Origin: Lactobacillaceae bacterium AF64-9pH9TA
GTDB lineage: Bacteria > Bacillota > Bacilli > Lactobacillales > Lactobacillaceae
Length of the DNA stretch: 64,000 bases
Assembly: GCA_027681045.1 (NCBI GenBank)
Contig: JAQDCK010000007.1
Coordinates: forward strand, 32,335 to 96,334
Direction of reading: 5' to 3'
In this document: in pieces, positions 35,705 through 44,399 of the stretch
Numbering within the stretch: position 1 is the stretch's first letter
Layout: each line of letters starts with the position of its first letter
Position numbers and translations under genes: made by a program
The notes under the pieces: model-generated
The model's input: the letters and a program-made list of their open reading frames with translations, nothing else
What the model was told of the DNA's origin: nothing
The model's database searches: none

Positions 35705-36274
35705 TTACGCACCTATCCGCAATTTTAGCTTGATTTTTTCCTTCACCCGGTATTTGGCCCGTCTGAGCCCCATCTCATTGACCTGGTACTGGCGCTTGAT
35801 CTCCCCGGCCTGCTTATAGCCCAGTTCCAAAAGCAATTCTTCCAATTCCAGCATGCTCAAGGACTCAACCAAATCCTGCCAGTCCAAAACAGGCGCCGGC
35901 GGACTCGCGATCAAGCAGGAAGCCTGCTCAAGTTCAGGGGCCACGTCTTCCCAGTAGACCTGGTCACTGGCGGCCAGGCGCTTTTTTCGCTTGCCCCGTC
36001 TGATCAAGTTGATGGCCCGGTTGTGCAGGCTGACCTTGTAGAAGCCGACAAAAGGCTTCCCCTGCTTTAAGTCAAAGCGCTTGGCCGTCTTATAACAGAG
36101 GATCAAGGCCTCCTGCTCCCAGTCCTGGCTGTCATATAGCTCCACAAAATACTGCTTGATGGTACCGCCGATCACAGGCAGGCAGCTGTAATACAGTTCT
36201 TTAAGGGCCTGCTCATCGTCATCTTTTTGAATCCGCCTGATCAGCAGGCGCTCTCTTTCCTTTGTCAATCCCAT
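35705..36274 (-). CDS. sigH: RNA polymerase sigma factor, SigH/ComX type
   Basis: A sigma-70-like factor of 189 residues from the start MGLTKERERLL. The frame is open to 36355, but the ATG at 36274 is more likely as the family begins there and AAAGGG lies just upstream. The region-2-like stretch (EALILCYKTAKRFDLKQGKPFVGFYKVSL) and region-4-like C terminus (YQVNEMGLRRAKYRVKEKI) are visible. In B. subtilis sigH is beside rlmB as here. In lactobacilli it would drive late competence-type genes; its activity is not shown by sequence. Confidence 0.82.
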   Translation of the reverse strand: MGLTKERERLLIRRIQKDDDEQALKELYYSCLPVIGGTIKQYFVELYDSQDWEQEALILCYKTAKRFDLKQGKPFVGFYKVSLHNRAINLIRRGKRKKRLAASDQVYWEDVAPELEQASCLIASPPAPVLDWQDLVESLSMLELEELLLELGYKQAGEIKRQYQVNEMGLRRAKYRVKEKIKLKLRIGA

Positions 36275-36385
36275 TATAAAAAGCCCTTTCATTCTGTTTG
36301 CCCACAGAATAAAGGACTTTTTACCTTGACATAATCGAACCACTGTTTGATTCAATCACTTTTCTTGAACTGTAAACGATTTGCT

Positions 36386-37135
36386 TTACAAAGGGTGGCG
36401 GCTGTTAAAGGCCTGGTAGAGCAGGACCCCGGTTGCTACTGAAGCATTGAGGGATTGGACATGGCCAATCATCGGGATGGTCAGGGTCTGGTCCATTTGC
36501 TTAAGAAGAAGCGGGGAGATCCCCTTGCCTTCATTACCGATAACTAAAACGGTCTTGCCATTGGCGTTCCACTTCCGGTAGTCATCGCCTTCCATAGCCG
36601 TCCCGAAGATCCAGTAGCCCCGGTCCTTCAAGGCCTGGCAGGTTTGAACCAGGTTGTTCACCCGGGCAACTGGCACGTGGTCGATGGCCCCGGTTGATGT
36701 CTTCGCTACCACGCTGGTCAAGCCGCTGGCCCGGCGCTTAGGGATGATCACCCCGCTGACCCCGGTCGCGTCGGCGCTGCGGAGGATGGAGCCCAGGTTG
36801 TGGGGGTCTTCAATATTATCCAGCATGAGCAAAAGCGGAGCATCTTCCTGGTCCAGTTTGTCCAGAAGCTGGTCAAAGTCGGCGTATTCAAAAGAAGCAA
36901 CAGCCAAAACCAGGCCCTGGTGGTTTTCCCCGCCAGTCAGCTTGTCCAGCTTGTTTTTCGGCACCCGCTGGATGATCAAATGCTTCTTTTTGGCATAGCG
37001 GTAGACTTCTCTGGCAAAGTCCTCCTGAACCCCTTCAGCCAGGAAGACCTTGTTGATCTTTTCGCTGTCCTGGGTTTTCAAAAAGTCGATTCCGGCATGG
37101 CGGCCGAAGACAAAATCCTTGTTAGTTGAAGACAT
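36386..37135 (-). CDS. rlmB: 23S rRNA (guanosine2251-2'-O)-methyltransferase RlmB
   Basis: A SPOUT methyltransferase. An N-terminal L30e-like domain (FVFGRHAGIDFLKT) is followed by the trefoil-knot motifs NIEDPHNLGSILRSADATG, VIGNEGKGIS and SLNASVATGVLLY. The open frame goes to 37180, but the ATG at 37135 with AAGGGACAAGGG upstream gives the family start. It overlaps mrnC by 14 bases. Confidence 0.95.
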   Translation of the reverse strand: MSSTNKDFVFGRHAGIDFLKTQDSEKINKVFLAEGVQEDFAREVYRYAKKKHLIIQRVPKNKLDKLTGGENHQGLVLAVASFEYADFDQLLDKLDQEDAPLLLMLDNIEDPHNLGSILRSADATGVSGVIIPKRRASGLTSVVAKTSTGAIDHVPVARVNNLVQTCQALKDRGYWIFGTAMEGDDYRKWNANGKTVLVIGNEGKGISPLLLKQMDQTLTIPMIGHVQSLNASVATGVLLYQAFNSRHPL

Positions 37136-37565
37136 ATTCCCTTGTCCCTTCACTTTCCACCTCATCAATGCACCAGGCAATCAGTTCCTTGACCCTGCCT
37201 TCTTCACCGGCCAGGTCCAGGTAGCCAAAAACTGCCTCAAAGCCAGTTGACATTTCATACGTGGCCAGGCTAGTGTTTTTGGCCTTGGTATGGGTCTTGG
37301 CATTTCTGCCCCGCCGGTAGGCCGTCTCTTCTTCTTCGGTCAAAAAGCCGGTATCCAGCATTTTGGCAATTAGGCCAGCCTGGGCCTTGGCTGAGACATA
37401 GTGGGTTGCTGCTCTTTGCAAGTTCTGCGGCTTCAGCATCCCGCCCTTGATCAAATGCCGGCGGATGGCGGCTTCATAGATCCCGTCGCCTAAGTAGGCC
37501 AGAGTCTGCCCGCTCAAGGTGTTGGGATCAATCTTCTTTTCAGTTAACTTCTGTGCTTTATTCAC
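37122..37565 (-). CDS. mrnC: Mini-ribonuclease III
   Basis: A 147-residue RNase III catalytic domain without the dsRNA-binding domain; it trims the ends of 23S r[20 protein letters not shown] contains the catalytic Asp/Glu signature and [14 protein letters not shown] is the conserved basic block. It overlaps the end of cysS by 8 bases, the standard cysS-mrnC-rlmB order. Confidence 0.95.
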   Translation of the reverse strand: MNKAQKLTEKKIDPNTLSGQTLAYLGDGIYEAAIRRHLIKGGMLKPQNLQRAATHYVSAKAQAGLIAKMLDTGFLTEEEETAYRRGRNAKTHTKAKNTSLATYEMSTGFEAVFGYLDLAGEEGRVKELIAWCIDEVESEGTREYVFN

Positions 37566-38982
37566 GGCTCCACCTGGTTCCTTGCGGGGTATCCTTGAGG
37601 ACTACCCCCATTTCCTTAAGCTGGTCCCGGAGTTCGTCACTCTTGGCCCAGTCCTTGTTCTTTCTGGCTTCCGTCCGCTGGGCAACCAATTCCTCAATTA
37701 CGGCGTCATCATCGCCGGCTTTCTTAGCCAGGAGCTTGTCGACATCCAGGCCAAAGACGCTGAGCCAGGCAGCTAATTTTTCAGCAAAAAGCTGCAGACT
37801 CTCCTTGTCGGCTTTTTCAGCGTTGGCGTTAGAGTTGACGGCTGGCAAGGCTTCGTAGATGGCGGTCAAGGCGTTTTGCACGTTGAAGTCATCGTCCATG
37901 GCAGCTTCAAACTTGGCCGTAGTTTCAGCAACCAGCTTGGTCAGGTCTGGGTCCGGCAAGCTTTTTGTTTCGTCAGCCAGGCGGTAGTTGATCCCTTCCA
38001 GGGTGTTCTTGAAGCGGCCCAGGATGTTAGCGGCCTGCTCCAGGTTTTCTTCCGAGTAGTTGATCTGGCTTCTGTACTGGACGCTGGCCATGAAGAAGCG
38101 GAGAACCTGGGGATCAACGGTCTTTAAAATATCGTGGACGGTCACGAAATTGTGCAGGGACTTGGACATTTTTTCCTCATCCTTGCCCACGGTCACGAAG
38201 CCGTTGTGCAGCCAGTAGTTGACGAACTTCTTGCCCGTCTTGGCTTCACTTTGGGCGATTTCGTTTTCGTGGTGGGGGAATTCCAGGTCCTGCCCGCCCC
38301 CGTGGATGTCCAGGCTGTCACCTAAGTACTTGGTGGACATGACTGAGCATTCAATGTGCCAGCCAGGCCGGCCCTTGCCCCATGGGGAGTCCCAGGCGAT
38401 TTCGTCTGCGGCCTTCTGCCCCTTCCAGAGGGCAAAGTCGATTGGGTCTTCCTTGCGGCCTTGTTCTTCATCGTTTACGTGCTGGGAGGCCCCTTCTTCC
38501 AGCTGGTCGATGTTTTGGTCGCTCAAGTGCCCGTAGTCAGCGAACTTTTTAGCCCGGTAGTAGACGTCCCCGTCTGCTTCATAAGCGTAGCCCTTGTCGA
38601 TCAGGGTTTGGATGAAGTCGATGATGGCCGGGATTTCGTGGGTGGCCCGCGGGTGCAGAGTCGCTTCTTCGATGTTCAAGGCCCGGGTGTCTTCCAGGAA
38701 GGCCTGGATGTAGCGTTCAGCTAATTCCGGCACGGTCGTGCCTTCCGCCCGGGCTTCGTTGATCATCTTGTCATCGACGTCAGTAAAGTTGGAAACGTAG
38801 TTGACCTTGTAGCCCTTGTATTCAAAGTAGCGGCGGATGGTGTCAAAAGCGATGGCGCTTCTGGCGTTGCCGATGTGGATGTAGTTGTAGACCGTCGGCC
38901 CGCAGACGTACATGCTGACCTGACCAGGAACCAGGGGTTTGAATTCTTCTTTCTGCCTAGTTAAAGTGTTGAAAAGCTTCAC
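37558..38982 (-). CDS. cysS: Cysteinyl-tRNA synthetase
   Basis: A 474-residue class I synthetase. [16 protein letters not shown] (zinc Cys and HIGH motif), [20 protein letters not shown] (zinc His) and [10 protein letters not shown] (KMSKS) are intact. No T-box was found in the ~90 bases upstream. It is first of cysS-mrnC-rlmB. Confidence 0.97.
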   Translation of the reverse strand: MKLFNTLTRQKEEFKPLVPGQVSMYVCGPTVYNYIHIGNARSAIAFDTIRRYFEYKGYKVNYVSNFTDVDDKMINEARAEGTTVPELAERYIQAFLEDTRALNIEEATLHPRATHEIPAIIDFIQTLIDKGYAYEADGDVYYRAKKFADYGHLSDQNIDQLEEGASQHVNDEEQGRKEDPIDFALWKGQKAADEIAWDSPWGKGRPGWHIECSVMSTKYLGDSLDIHGGGQDLEFPHHENEIAQSEAKTGKKFVNYWLHNGFVTVGKDEEKMSKSLHNFVTVHDILKTVDPQVLRFFMASVQYRSQINYSEENLEQAANILGRFKNTLEGINYRLADETKSLPDPDLTKLVAETTAKFEAAMDDDFNVQNALTAIYEALPAVNSNANAEKADKESLQLFAEKLAAWLSVFGLDVDKLLAKKAGDDDAVIEELVAQRTEARKNKDWAKSDELRDQLKEMGVVLKDTPQGTRWSRE

Positions 38983-39124
38983 GATATTTTCCTGCTTTCT
39001 TTAAGAAGTTTTTCTTACCTGCAATAATTCAGTACTTAACACTCTACATTTTAACAGACAATCACCGCCTGTGGTAAAATCTGAGGAAACAGAGAGAAAC
39101 AGAAAAAATAGAGAGAGGAGAATA

Positions 39125-39691
39125 ATGACTTTACTGACTGATTTACAAAATTACCACCCTTTTAACGAGCAAGAAGCAGCGGACGTCAAAGAGATGATCT
39201 ACCGGCTGGAGACCGGGGAAGAACTGTTCTTGCGGTCCAATTTGGCCGAGCACTTTACGGCTTCAGCCTGGGTCGTCAACCCGGCCCGGGACAAAGTCTT
39301 GATGGCCTACCACCGGATCTACGACTCCTGGGCCTGGCTGGGCGGACACGCGGACGGCGACCGGGACCTTTTGCATGTGGCTTTAAAAGAAGTCGCGGAA
39401 GAAAGCGGAGTTAAAGCAACTCCAGTCACTGACCAGATCTACTCAGTTGAGATTTTAACTGTGGACGGTCATGAGAAAAAAGGCAAATACGTTCCGTCGC
39501 ACCTGCACTTAAACGTGACCTATCTCTTGGAAGCAGACGACAGCTTGCCTATCCGGCCTAAAGAAGATGAAAACAAGGCTGTTGCCTGGTTTGGCTTGGA
39601 TGAAGCCCTGGAAAAGTCAACTGAGCCCTGGTTTGTCGACCGGATCTACTCCAAGCTGAACGCCAAACTCCAGGACTATCCGGCAAAGTAA
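39125..39691 (+). CDS. Nudix hydrolase
   Basis: A 188-residue protein; the frame is open from 39071 but the ATG at 39125 follows GAGGAG. The Nudix box is a variant GGHADGDRDLLHVALKEVAEESG, where the usual REXXEE appears as KEVAEES. It resembles Nudix members that act on isoprenoid or coenzyme diphosphates, but the substrate cannot be inferred. Monocistronic, divergent from cysS. Confidence 0.8.
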   Translation: MTLLTDLQNYHPFNEQEAADVKEMIYRLETGEELFLRSNLAEHFTASAWVVNPARDKVLMAYHRIYDSWAWLGGHADGDRDLLHVALKEVAEESGVKATPVTDQIYSVEILTVDGHEKKGKYVPSHLHLNVTYLLEADDSLPIRPKEDENKAVAWFGLDEALEKSTEPWFVDRIYSKLNAKLQDYPAK

Positions 39692-39723
39692 ATAGAAAAA
39701 GGCAAATTTTTTCAAAAAGCAGC

Positions 39724-39752
39724 TTGACAGAAGCCTATTTTCCTTTTAAGAT
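39724..39752 (+). promoter_or_regulatory. Consensus promoter of the T-box operon
   Basis: -35 TTGACA (39724-39729), 17-base spacer, -10 TAAGAT (39747-39752). It lies ~40 bases before the first paired element of the T-box. Confidence 0.85.
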
Positions 39753-39789
39753 TACATTAATTAAAAATTAAAGCAATTTAAGAAAAGTA

Positions 39790-40090
39790 TCGATTAGAAG
39801 AGTAACCAGGTCCGGCTTTTTCCAGAGAGCTCAAGTTGGTGCGATTGAGCAAAAGCTACCTGGCGAAACACATCTAAGAACTGGTTGGCCGAAATAAAGT
39901 AGGCCTTCCCGCTAGCGAGCGTTACCACGGCTGCCCTGGCTGTTCCTGGAGACTGGCCTTCTTTGCCCTTTCTGGTGACTAGTCAGCGGCAGTGTAAGGT
40001 CAGTTGCCGTGAGACAGCTGATGAAATGAAGTGGGACCACGACTAACAATCGTCTTCAAGGAAGCAATTCCTTGAGGGCGATTTTTTCTT
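39790..40090 (+). promoter_or_regulatory. T-box riboswitch, histidine specifier (CAC)
   Basis: Stem I base TTAGA (39794-39798) pairs with TCTAA (39873-39877), and stem Ib ACCAGGT pairs with ACCTGG. The specifier loop has AGAGTA on the 5' side and CGAAA-CAC-A on the 3' side (CAC at 39869-39871), the same layout as the known glyQS leader (CGAAA-GGC-A). The apical GGTGCGA loop is present. The antiterminator T-box AAGTGGGACCACG is at 40029-40041; its bulge UGGG would pair with a CCA end preceded by C73, the discriminator unique to tRNA-His. The terminator follows at 40049-40088. The leader should switch on the downstream genes when uncharged tRNA-His accumulates. Confidence 0.9.
40049..40088 (+). 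terminator. T-box-controlled terminator
   Basis: ATCGTCTTCAAGGAA, GCAA, TTCCTTGAGGGCGAT then T6; mutually exclusive with the antiterminator helix. Confidence 0.88.
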
Positions 40091-40169
40091 TCTCTCCGTT
40101 TCTTGTTCTTTCTTTTTTAATCTTTCTTTTTCCGCCAGCTTTAAAAATGATTTTATAAAGGAGTCCGCC

Positions 40170-40241
40170 ATGAAAGAGTCAAACATGTTCAAAAACACCC
40201 CGTCTGCCTTAAGTGGCCGACATCCCCTCGCTGCTTTTTAA
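40170..40241 (+). CDS. 23-codon ORF between T-box and oppA gene
   Basis: ATG with AAAGGAG 7-8 bases upstream, then 22 codons and TAA. The peptide has no cluster of His codons (one CAT only), so it is not a classical His attenuator peptide. It may be a translational coupling element, a decayed gene start, or chance. Confidence 0.3.
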   Translation: MKESNMFKNTPSALSGRHPLAAF

Positions 40242-40301
40242 AAAAGAAAACAAGTTAGTTCTAGATCAATTAAATTTTTAGAAAACACCGAGGAAAAGAT
40301 C

Positions 40302-41921
40302 ATGAAAAAATCAGCCATCATCACTTTAGCCCTGTCCGCCAGCCTGCTTTCCGCCTGCTCCAACACCTCTGCCAGCAGCTCAAAGGCCAAGCAAGTCTTA
40401 AACTGGTTCTCCGCCGGAGAAATCTCCACCATGGATCCCGCTTTAAACAATGACGTCTACGGCGGCGAGCAGCTGGACGCTACCATGGAAGGCCTGGTCC
40501 GCCTGGGCAACAACTCCAAGGTCCTACCCGGCATCGCCAAGTCCTGGAAGGAAAGCAAGGACGGAATGACCTGGACCTTTAAGCTTAGGAAAAATGCCAA
40601 GTGGTCCAACGGGGAAGACCTGACGGCCAAGGACTTCGTCTACGCCTGGCGCCGGCAGGTCAACCCTAAGACTGCCTCAACCCAGTCCAACAAGTACTCC
40701 GGCATCAAGAACGCTGACGCCATCGTTGCCTCCAAAAAGCCCGTCTCCAGCTTAGGCATCAAGGCCGTGGGCAAGTACAAGCTGGTCGTGACCCTGGAAA
40801 GAAAGATCCCTTACTTCCAGCTCCTTTTAGCCGGCTCAGCCTTTGCCCCGCAAAAGCAGAAGTTCATTGAAAAAGCTGGCAAAAAATACGGCACGGCCGC
40901 TAAATACACCCTCTCAGACGGGCCATTTGTCATGAAGGGCTGGACCGGGTCCAACCTGACCTGGAAGCTGGTCAAGAACAAGTACTACTGGGACAAGAAG
41001 AATGTCAAGCTGACCAAGATCAACTTCAGCGTACAAAAGTCCCAAAGCACCTCCTACAACCTCTACCAGGCCGGCAAACTGGACATGACCACCCTGTCCG
41101 CTTCCCAAAGCAAGAGTCTCAAAAACCAAAAGGGCTGGCAGATCAAGAAGAGCAACCGGACCCAGTACCTCATGTACAACTTCAAGACTGACAAGAACTT
41201 GCGAAATGTCAACCTCCGCCGGGCCATCGCCGCTGCGATCAACAAGGAATCTCTAGCCAAGACCCTGAACCTGGCTGACATCGCCGCTACTTCTTTAACC
41301 CCAAGCGGGATCACTGACCCGATTAGCGGCAAGGAATTCAGCAAGGAAGTCGTAACCAAAGAGACCCAGGCTATCCAGTCCGGGACTAAGGCCCAGGCTA
41401 AGGCTTACTACAAGAAGGCTTTGAAGGAGCTGGGCAAAAAGCAGATCACCATCAAGCTTTTAGGCGATGACACTGATGACGCCAAGAAAACCACGGAATT
41501 TATCCAAAGCGCCCTGGAAAGCAGCCTGGGCATGAAGGTCGAAGTCACCAACATGCCATTCAAGAACCGCTTTGCCAGAGAAGAGGCCGGCGACTTTGAC
41601 GTCATCTTGGACGGCTGGAGCGGGGATTACGCTGACCCGAACACCTTCCTGGAAATGTTCCAAAAGACCAACGTCAACAACTACGGGGCCTGGGAAAACA
41701 CGGCCTACAACAAGGCCATGGAAACTTCCAAGACCACGACTTCAAGCAAGAAGCGCTGGGCAGAACTGGTCAAGGCTGAACGCATCCTCCTCACCCAGCA
41801 GGGCGTGACCCCGCTTTACTACGGCAACACCGCGACCTTGATCAACCCGAAGGTTAAGAACATCACCCTCAAAGGCGCAGGCCTTGCTTACAACTTCAAG
41901 GCTGCTTACATCAGCAAGTAA
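40302..41921 (+). CDS. Oligopeptide-binding lipoprotein, OppA family, His T-box controlled
   Basis: A 539-residue solute-binding protein (SBP_bac_5). The signal peptide ends in the lipobox LSAC (Cys19), so it is lipid-anchored outside. EISTMDPALNND, NNSKVLPGIAKSWKESKDG, WSNGEDLTAKDFVYAWRR and YNLYQAGKLD are family blocks. No permease or ATPase gene is adjacent, so it must dock to an Opp/Dpp transporter encoded elsewhere. Expression should follow tRNA-His charging. The next gene (22 bases on) is a PepV-like dipeptidase. It has a paralogue at 49433. Confidence 0.92.
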   Translation: MKKSAIITLALSASLLSACSNTSASSSKAKQVLNWFSAGEISTMDPALNNDVYGGEQLDATMEGLVRLGNNSKVLPGIAKSWKESKDGMTWTFKLRKNAKWSNGEDLTAKDFVYAWRRQVNPKTASTQSNKYSGIKNADAIVASKKPVSSLGIKAVGKYKLVVTLERKIPYFQLLLAGSAFAPQKQKFIEKAGKKYGTAAKYTLSDGPFVMKGWTGSNLTWKLVKNKYYWDKKNVKLTKINFSVQKSQSTSYNLYQAGKLDMTTLSASQSKSLKNQKGWQIKKSNRTQYLMYNFKTDKNLRNVNLRRAIAAAINKESLAKTLNLADIAATSLTPSGITDPISGKEFSKEVVTKETQAIQSGTKAQAKAYYKKALKELGKKQITIKLLGDDTDDAKKTTEFIQSALESSLGMKVEVTNMPFKNRFAREEAGDFDVILDGWSGDYADPNTFLEMFQKTNVNNYGAWENTAYNKAMETSKTTTSSKKRWAELVKAERILLTQQGVTPLYYGNTATLINPKVKNITLKGAGLAYNFKAAYISK

Positions 41922-41942
41922 TTAACTACTAAGGAGCATAAG

Positions 41943-43361
41943 ATGACTTTTCCCTACCAAGAATTCGCCCGTGAAAAAATGCCAGCCCTCCTGGCTGACT
42001 TAAAAGACCTGATCGCCATCGACTCTGTCCGCAACATGGACCTGGCGACTCTTGAGTTTCCAGTAGGACCTGGTCCGGTCAAGGCCTTGGAGAAATTCCT
42101 GGCTCTGGCTGACCGGGATGGCTTTCAAACCGAAAACATCGACAACTATGCCGGGGTCGTCACTTTTGGCCAAGGCGACCAGGAATTAGGCGTGGCCGTC
42201 CACGTCGACGTTGTCCCGCCAGATGAAGGCTGGAGCCAGGATCCCTTTACCCCCTGGGTCAAAGACGGCAGAGTCTTCGGCCGGGGAGCAAGCGACAACA
42301 AGGGCCCGGCCTTAGCCGCCTACTACGCCCTTCTGGCTTTAAAAGAAGCAGGTTTTCAGCCGAAAAAGAGGATTTCCTTGATTATCGGCACTGACGAAGA
42401 AACCGACTGGGTGGGGATGAAGTACTACCTCCAAAAACGCCCGGCTCCTGACTGGGTCTTCTCCCCCGACTCCTCTTTTCCGATCGTGACTGGCCAGGCA
42501 GGTCTGGCGGTTTTGAAGACAGTTTTTATTGGCAAGGAAGCTACTGGCTTAGTCCTTGAGTCCTTCACTGCCGGCCAGGCCACTAACATGATTCCCGCCG
42601 CCGCGACCGCCGTCGTCTCTGGCGAGAATCTTGAGAAAATTGCGGCAGCTTTCCCGGACTTTTTGGCCAAAAAATGCTTGACTGGGGAAATTAAAGAAAC
42701 AGCTGGCGAAAATGGTAATTGCTTAAAGATTAGTTTGGAAGGCGTCAGCGCCCACGCCTCTGTTCCCTGGGAAGGGAAAAATGGGGCCTGCCTCCTGGCA
42801 AGCTTTTTACGGGCCTTCCCTTTCACCGGCCGGGCTAAAAATTTCCTGGACTTTGCCGGTGACCTTGAGCTGGAGGACTACTACGGGGAAAAGATCGGGA
42901 TCGCCAATACTGACTCCGAGATGGGCAAGTCCATCAACTGTCCGGCCGTCTTCCGCTACCAAAAGGGCCAAGCCGAAGCCTGTATCAAGAGCGACATCCG
43001 CTACAGCCGGGGGACCAGCCCGGAAAAAATGTGCCAGCAGCTAAACGACAAGTTCGGCGCTTTTTCCAAAACAACCTTCCAGCCTTACCAGGACTTTGAA
43101 AAGCCCCACTTCGTTGCTAGCGACGACCCCTTCGTCAAGACCCTCCTTTCCGTCTACGAAAAGCAGACTGGCCAAGCCGGCAAGGCCATCATCTCCGCCG
43201 GGGCCAACTACGGCCGCTTCTTTAAAAATGGGGTTGGCTACGGACCTGCCTTCCCGGACAGCCTGGACACCGCCCATGCCATCGACGAATCCGTCAGCCT
43301 GGCTGAACTGGAAAAAAGCCTGGCCATCTACGCTGAAGCTATTTACGAACTGACCAAGTAG
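41943..43361 (+). CDS. M20 family dipeptidase, PepV-like
   Basis: A 472-residue di-zinc peptidase, same length and layout as L. delbrueckii PepV but clearly divergent, so a paralogue. Ligands are visible: His87 and Asp89 in VHVDVVP, Asp118 in GASDNKGP, Glu152/Glu153 in DEETDW, Asp176, a His in SAHASVP and the C-terminal TAHAID. PepV cleaves dipeptides including carnosine (beta-Ala-His). It shares the T-box transcript with the binding protein (AAGGAG start), implying import and cleavage of His-containing peptides. Confidence 0.9.
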   Translation: MTFPYQEFAREKMPALLADLKDLIAIDSVRNMDLATLEFPVGPGPVKALEKFLALADRDGFQTENIDNYAGVVTFGQGDQELGVAVHVDVVPPDEGWSQDPFTPWVKDGRVFGRGASDNKGPALAAYYALLALKEAGFQPKKRISLIIGTDEETDWVGMKYYLQKRPAPDWVFSPDSSFPIVTGQAGLAVLKTVFIGKEATGLVLESFTAGQATNMIPAAATAVVSGENLEKIAAAFPDFLAKKCLTGEIKETAGENGNCLKISLEGVSAHASVPWEGKNGACLLASFLRAFPFTGRAKNFLDFAGDLELEDYYGEKIGIANTDSEMGKSINCPAVFRYQKGQAEACIKSDIRYSRGTSPEKMCQQLNDKFGAFSKTTFQPYQDFEKPHFVASDDPFVKTLLSVYEKQTGQAGKAIISAGANYGRFFKNGVGYGPAFPDSLDTAHAIDESVSLAELEKSLAIYAEAIYELTK

Positions 43362-43365
43362 AAAA

Positions 43366-43406
43366 TGTAAAAAGGACTTTTACCAAAAACAGGTAAAAGT
43401 CTTTTC
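43366..43406. terminator. Bidirectional terminator after the dipeptidase
   Basis: AAAAGGACTTTTACC pairs with GGTAAAAGTCTTTT; it separates the operon from the convergent LysR gene. Confidence 0.85.
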
Positions 43407-44282
43407 TTATCTGCTTGCCTTCAGTTCCTCGCAGATCTGCTGGTGGCGGTCCGCGTAGAGGCTGCTCTTCTCCCAGATAAAGGTGAAGTCATGGCGGATC
43501 TGGAAGTCCCGCAAATTTAACTTCCGCAGCTTTCCTGCCTTTAAAAGGTCACTGACCGCGGTCTGGTACAAGAAAGAGACCCCGCAGTTGGCCAAAAGCA
43601 GCTGGGTGATCATCTGCATGTTGCCGACCTGGACATACTGCTTGAAGTCGCTCAGTTCCTGCCCCTGGGCGCCTAAGCTGTCCTCCAGGATCTTCCTGGT
43701 CCCTGAGCCCGGTTCCCTGACCAAAAGGCGCTGGTCAAAAAGGTCAGCGATCTGGTCCGGCTCCTTGGCAAAAGCCAAATCTGGCGAGCAGACGGCGATG
43801 AAGTCCTCGCTTTGGTAGCGCAGGCTGGCATAGCCCCTGGCCGGGTCCCCTTCTACCAGGGCAAAGTCCAGGTCCCCCTCATCCAATTTCTTGGTCAAAA
43901 ACTGGGTGTTACCGTAGACGACTTCGACATTGCTTTGGGGATGGTCTTTTAAAAAGCGGCTGAGGGGCTTGGCTAAGGCGTATTCCCCAATGGTCATGGT
44001 TACCCCAAAGCGGACCGGCGGCAGGTCAGCATGCTTAATTTCCGCTTTAAGCAAGCGCTCATCGCTCTGCATCTGCCGCATGGCCTGGCGGAGTTTCTCT
44101 CCCGCCGCGGTCAAGGTCATTTTCTTGCCCTGGTAGCTGAAAAGCTTGACCTGGTACTCCTTCTCCAAATAGCGGATGTGCTGGGACACTGCCGGCTGGG
44201 TCACATGCAGGCGGTCAGCCGCCCGGGTAAAGTTCATGGTCTCACAGACCGTTAAAAATGTTTTGACACGAAAATCCAGCAT
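43407..44282 (-). CDS. LysR-type transcriptional regulator
   Basis: A 291-residue LTTR. The N-terminal helix-turn-helix is FLTVCETMNFTRAADRLHVTQPAVSQHIRYLE; the C-terminal co-inducer domain follows. It is divergent from an UPF0324 transporter gene with a 117-base shared control region that contains AT-rich dyads, typical of an LTTR and its target. The effector is unknown; the YeiE/CysL-like group linked to UPF0324 proteins is a reasonable guess. Confidence 0.9.
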   Translation of the reverse strand: MLDFRVKTFLTVCETMNFTRAADRLHVTQPAVSQHIRYLEKEYQVKLFSYQGKKMTLTAAGEKLRQAMRQMQSDERLLKAEIKHADLPPVRFGVTMTIGEYALAKPLSRFLKDHPQSNVEVVYGNTQFLTKKLDEGDLDFALVEGDPARGYASLRYQSEDFIAVCSPDLAFAKEPDQIADLFDQRLLVREPGSGTRKILEDSLGAQGQELSDFKQYVQVGNMQMITQLLLANCGVSFLYQTAVSDLLKAGKLRKLNLRDFQIRHDFTFIWEKSSLYADRHQQICEELKASR

Positions 44283-44399
44283 CCCCTGCCTCCTTACAAT
44301 AATTCTTCTTTATCGACAGATAATAATCTATAATTTTATTTTTTACCATTTTACTACTATACTAAAGCATGTTCAAAAAATATCGGGAGGCAAAAAGAA
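44283..44399. promoter_or_regulatory. Shared control region of LysR and UPF0324 genes
   Basis: AT-rich with interrupted dyads near 44325-44345 (GATAATAATCTATAAT); LTTR sites of the T-N11-A kind are likely but not sharply defined by eye. Confidence 0.4.

Noticed and set aside
38983..39124. T-box upstream of cysS
   Set aside because: The region is too short and lacks the conserved boxes.
40170..40241. Histidine attenuator leader peptide
   Set aside because: Only one His codon in 23 and no alternative hairpin pair next to it; the T-box already explains the control.
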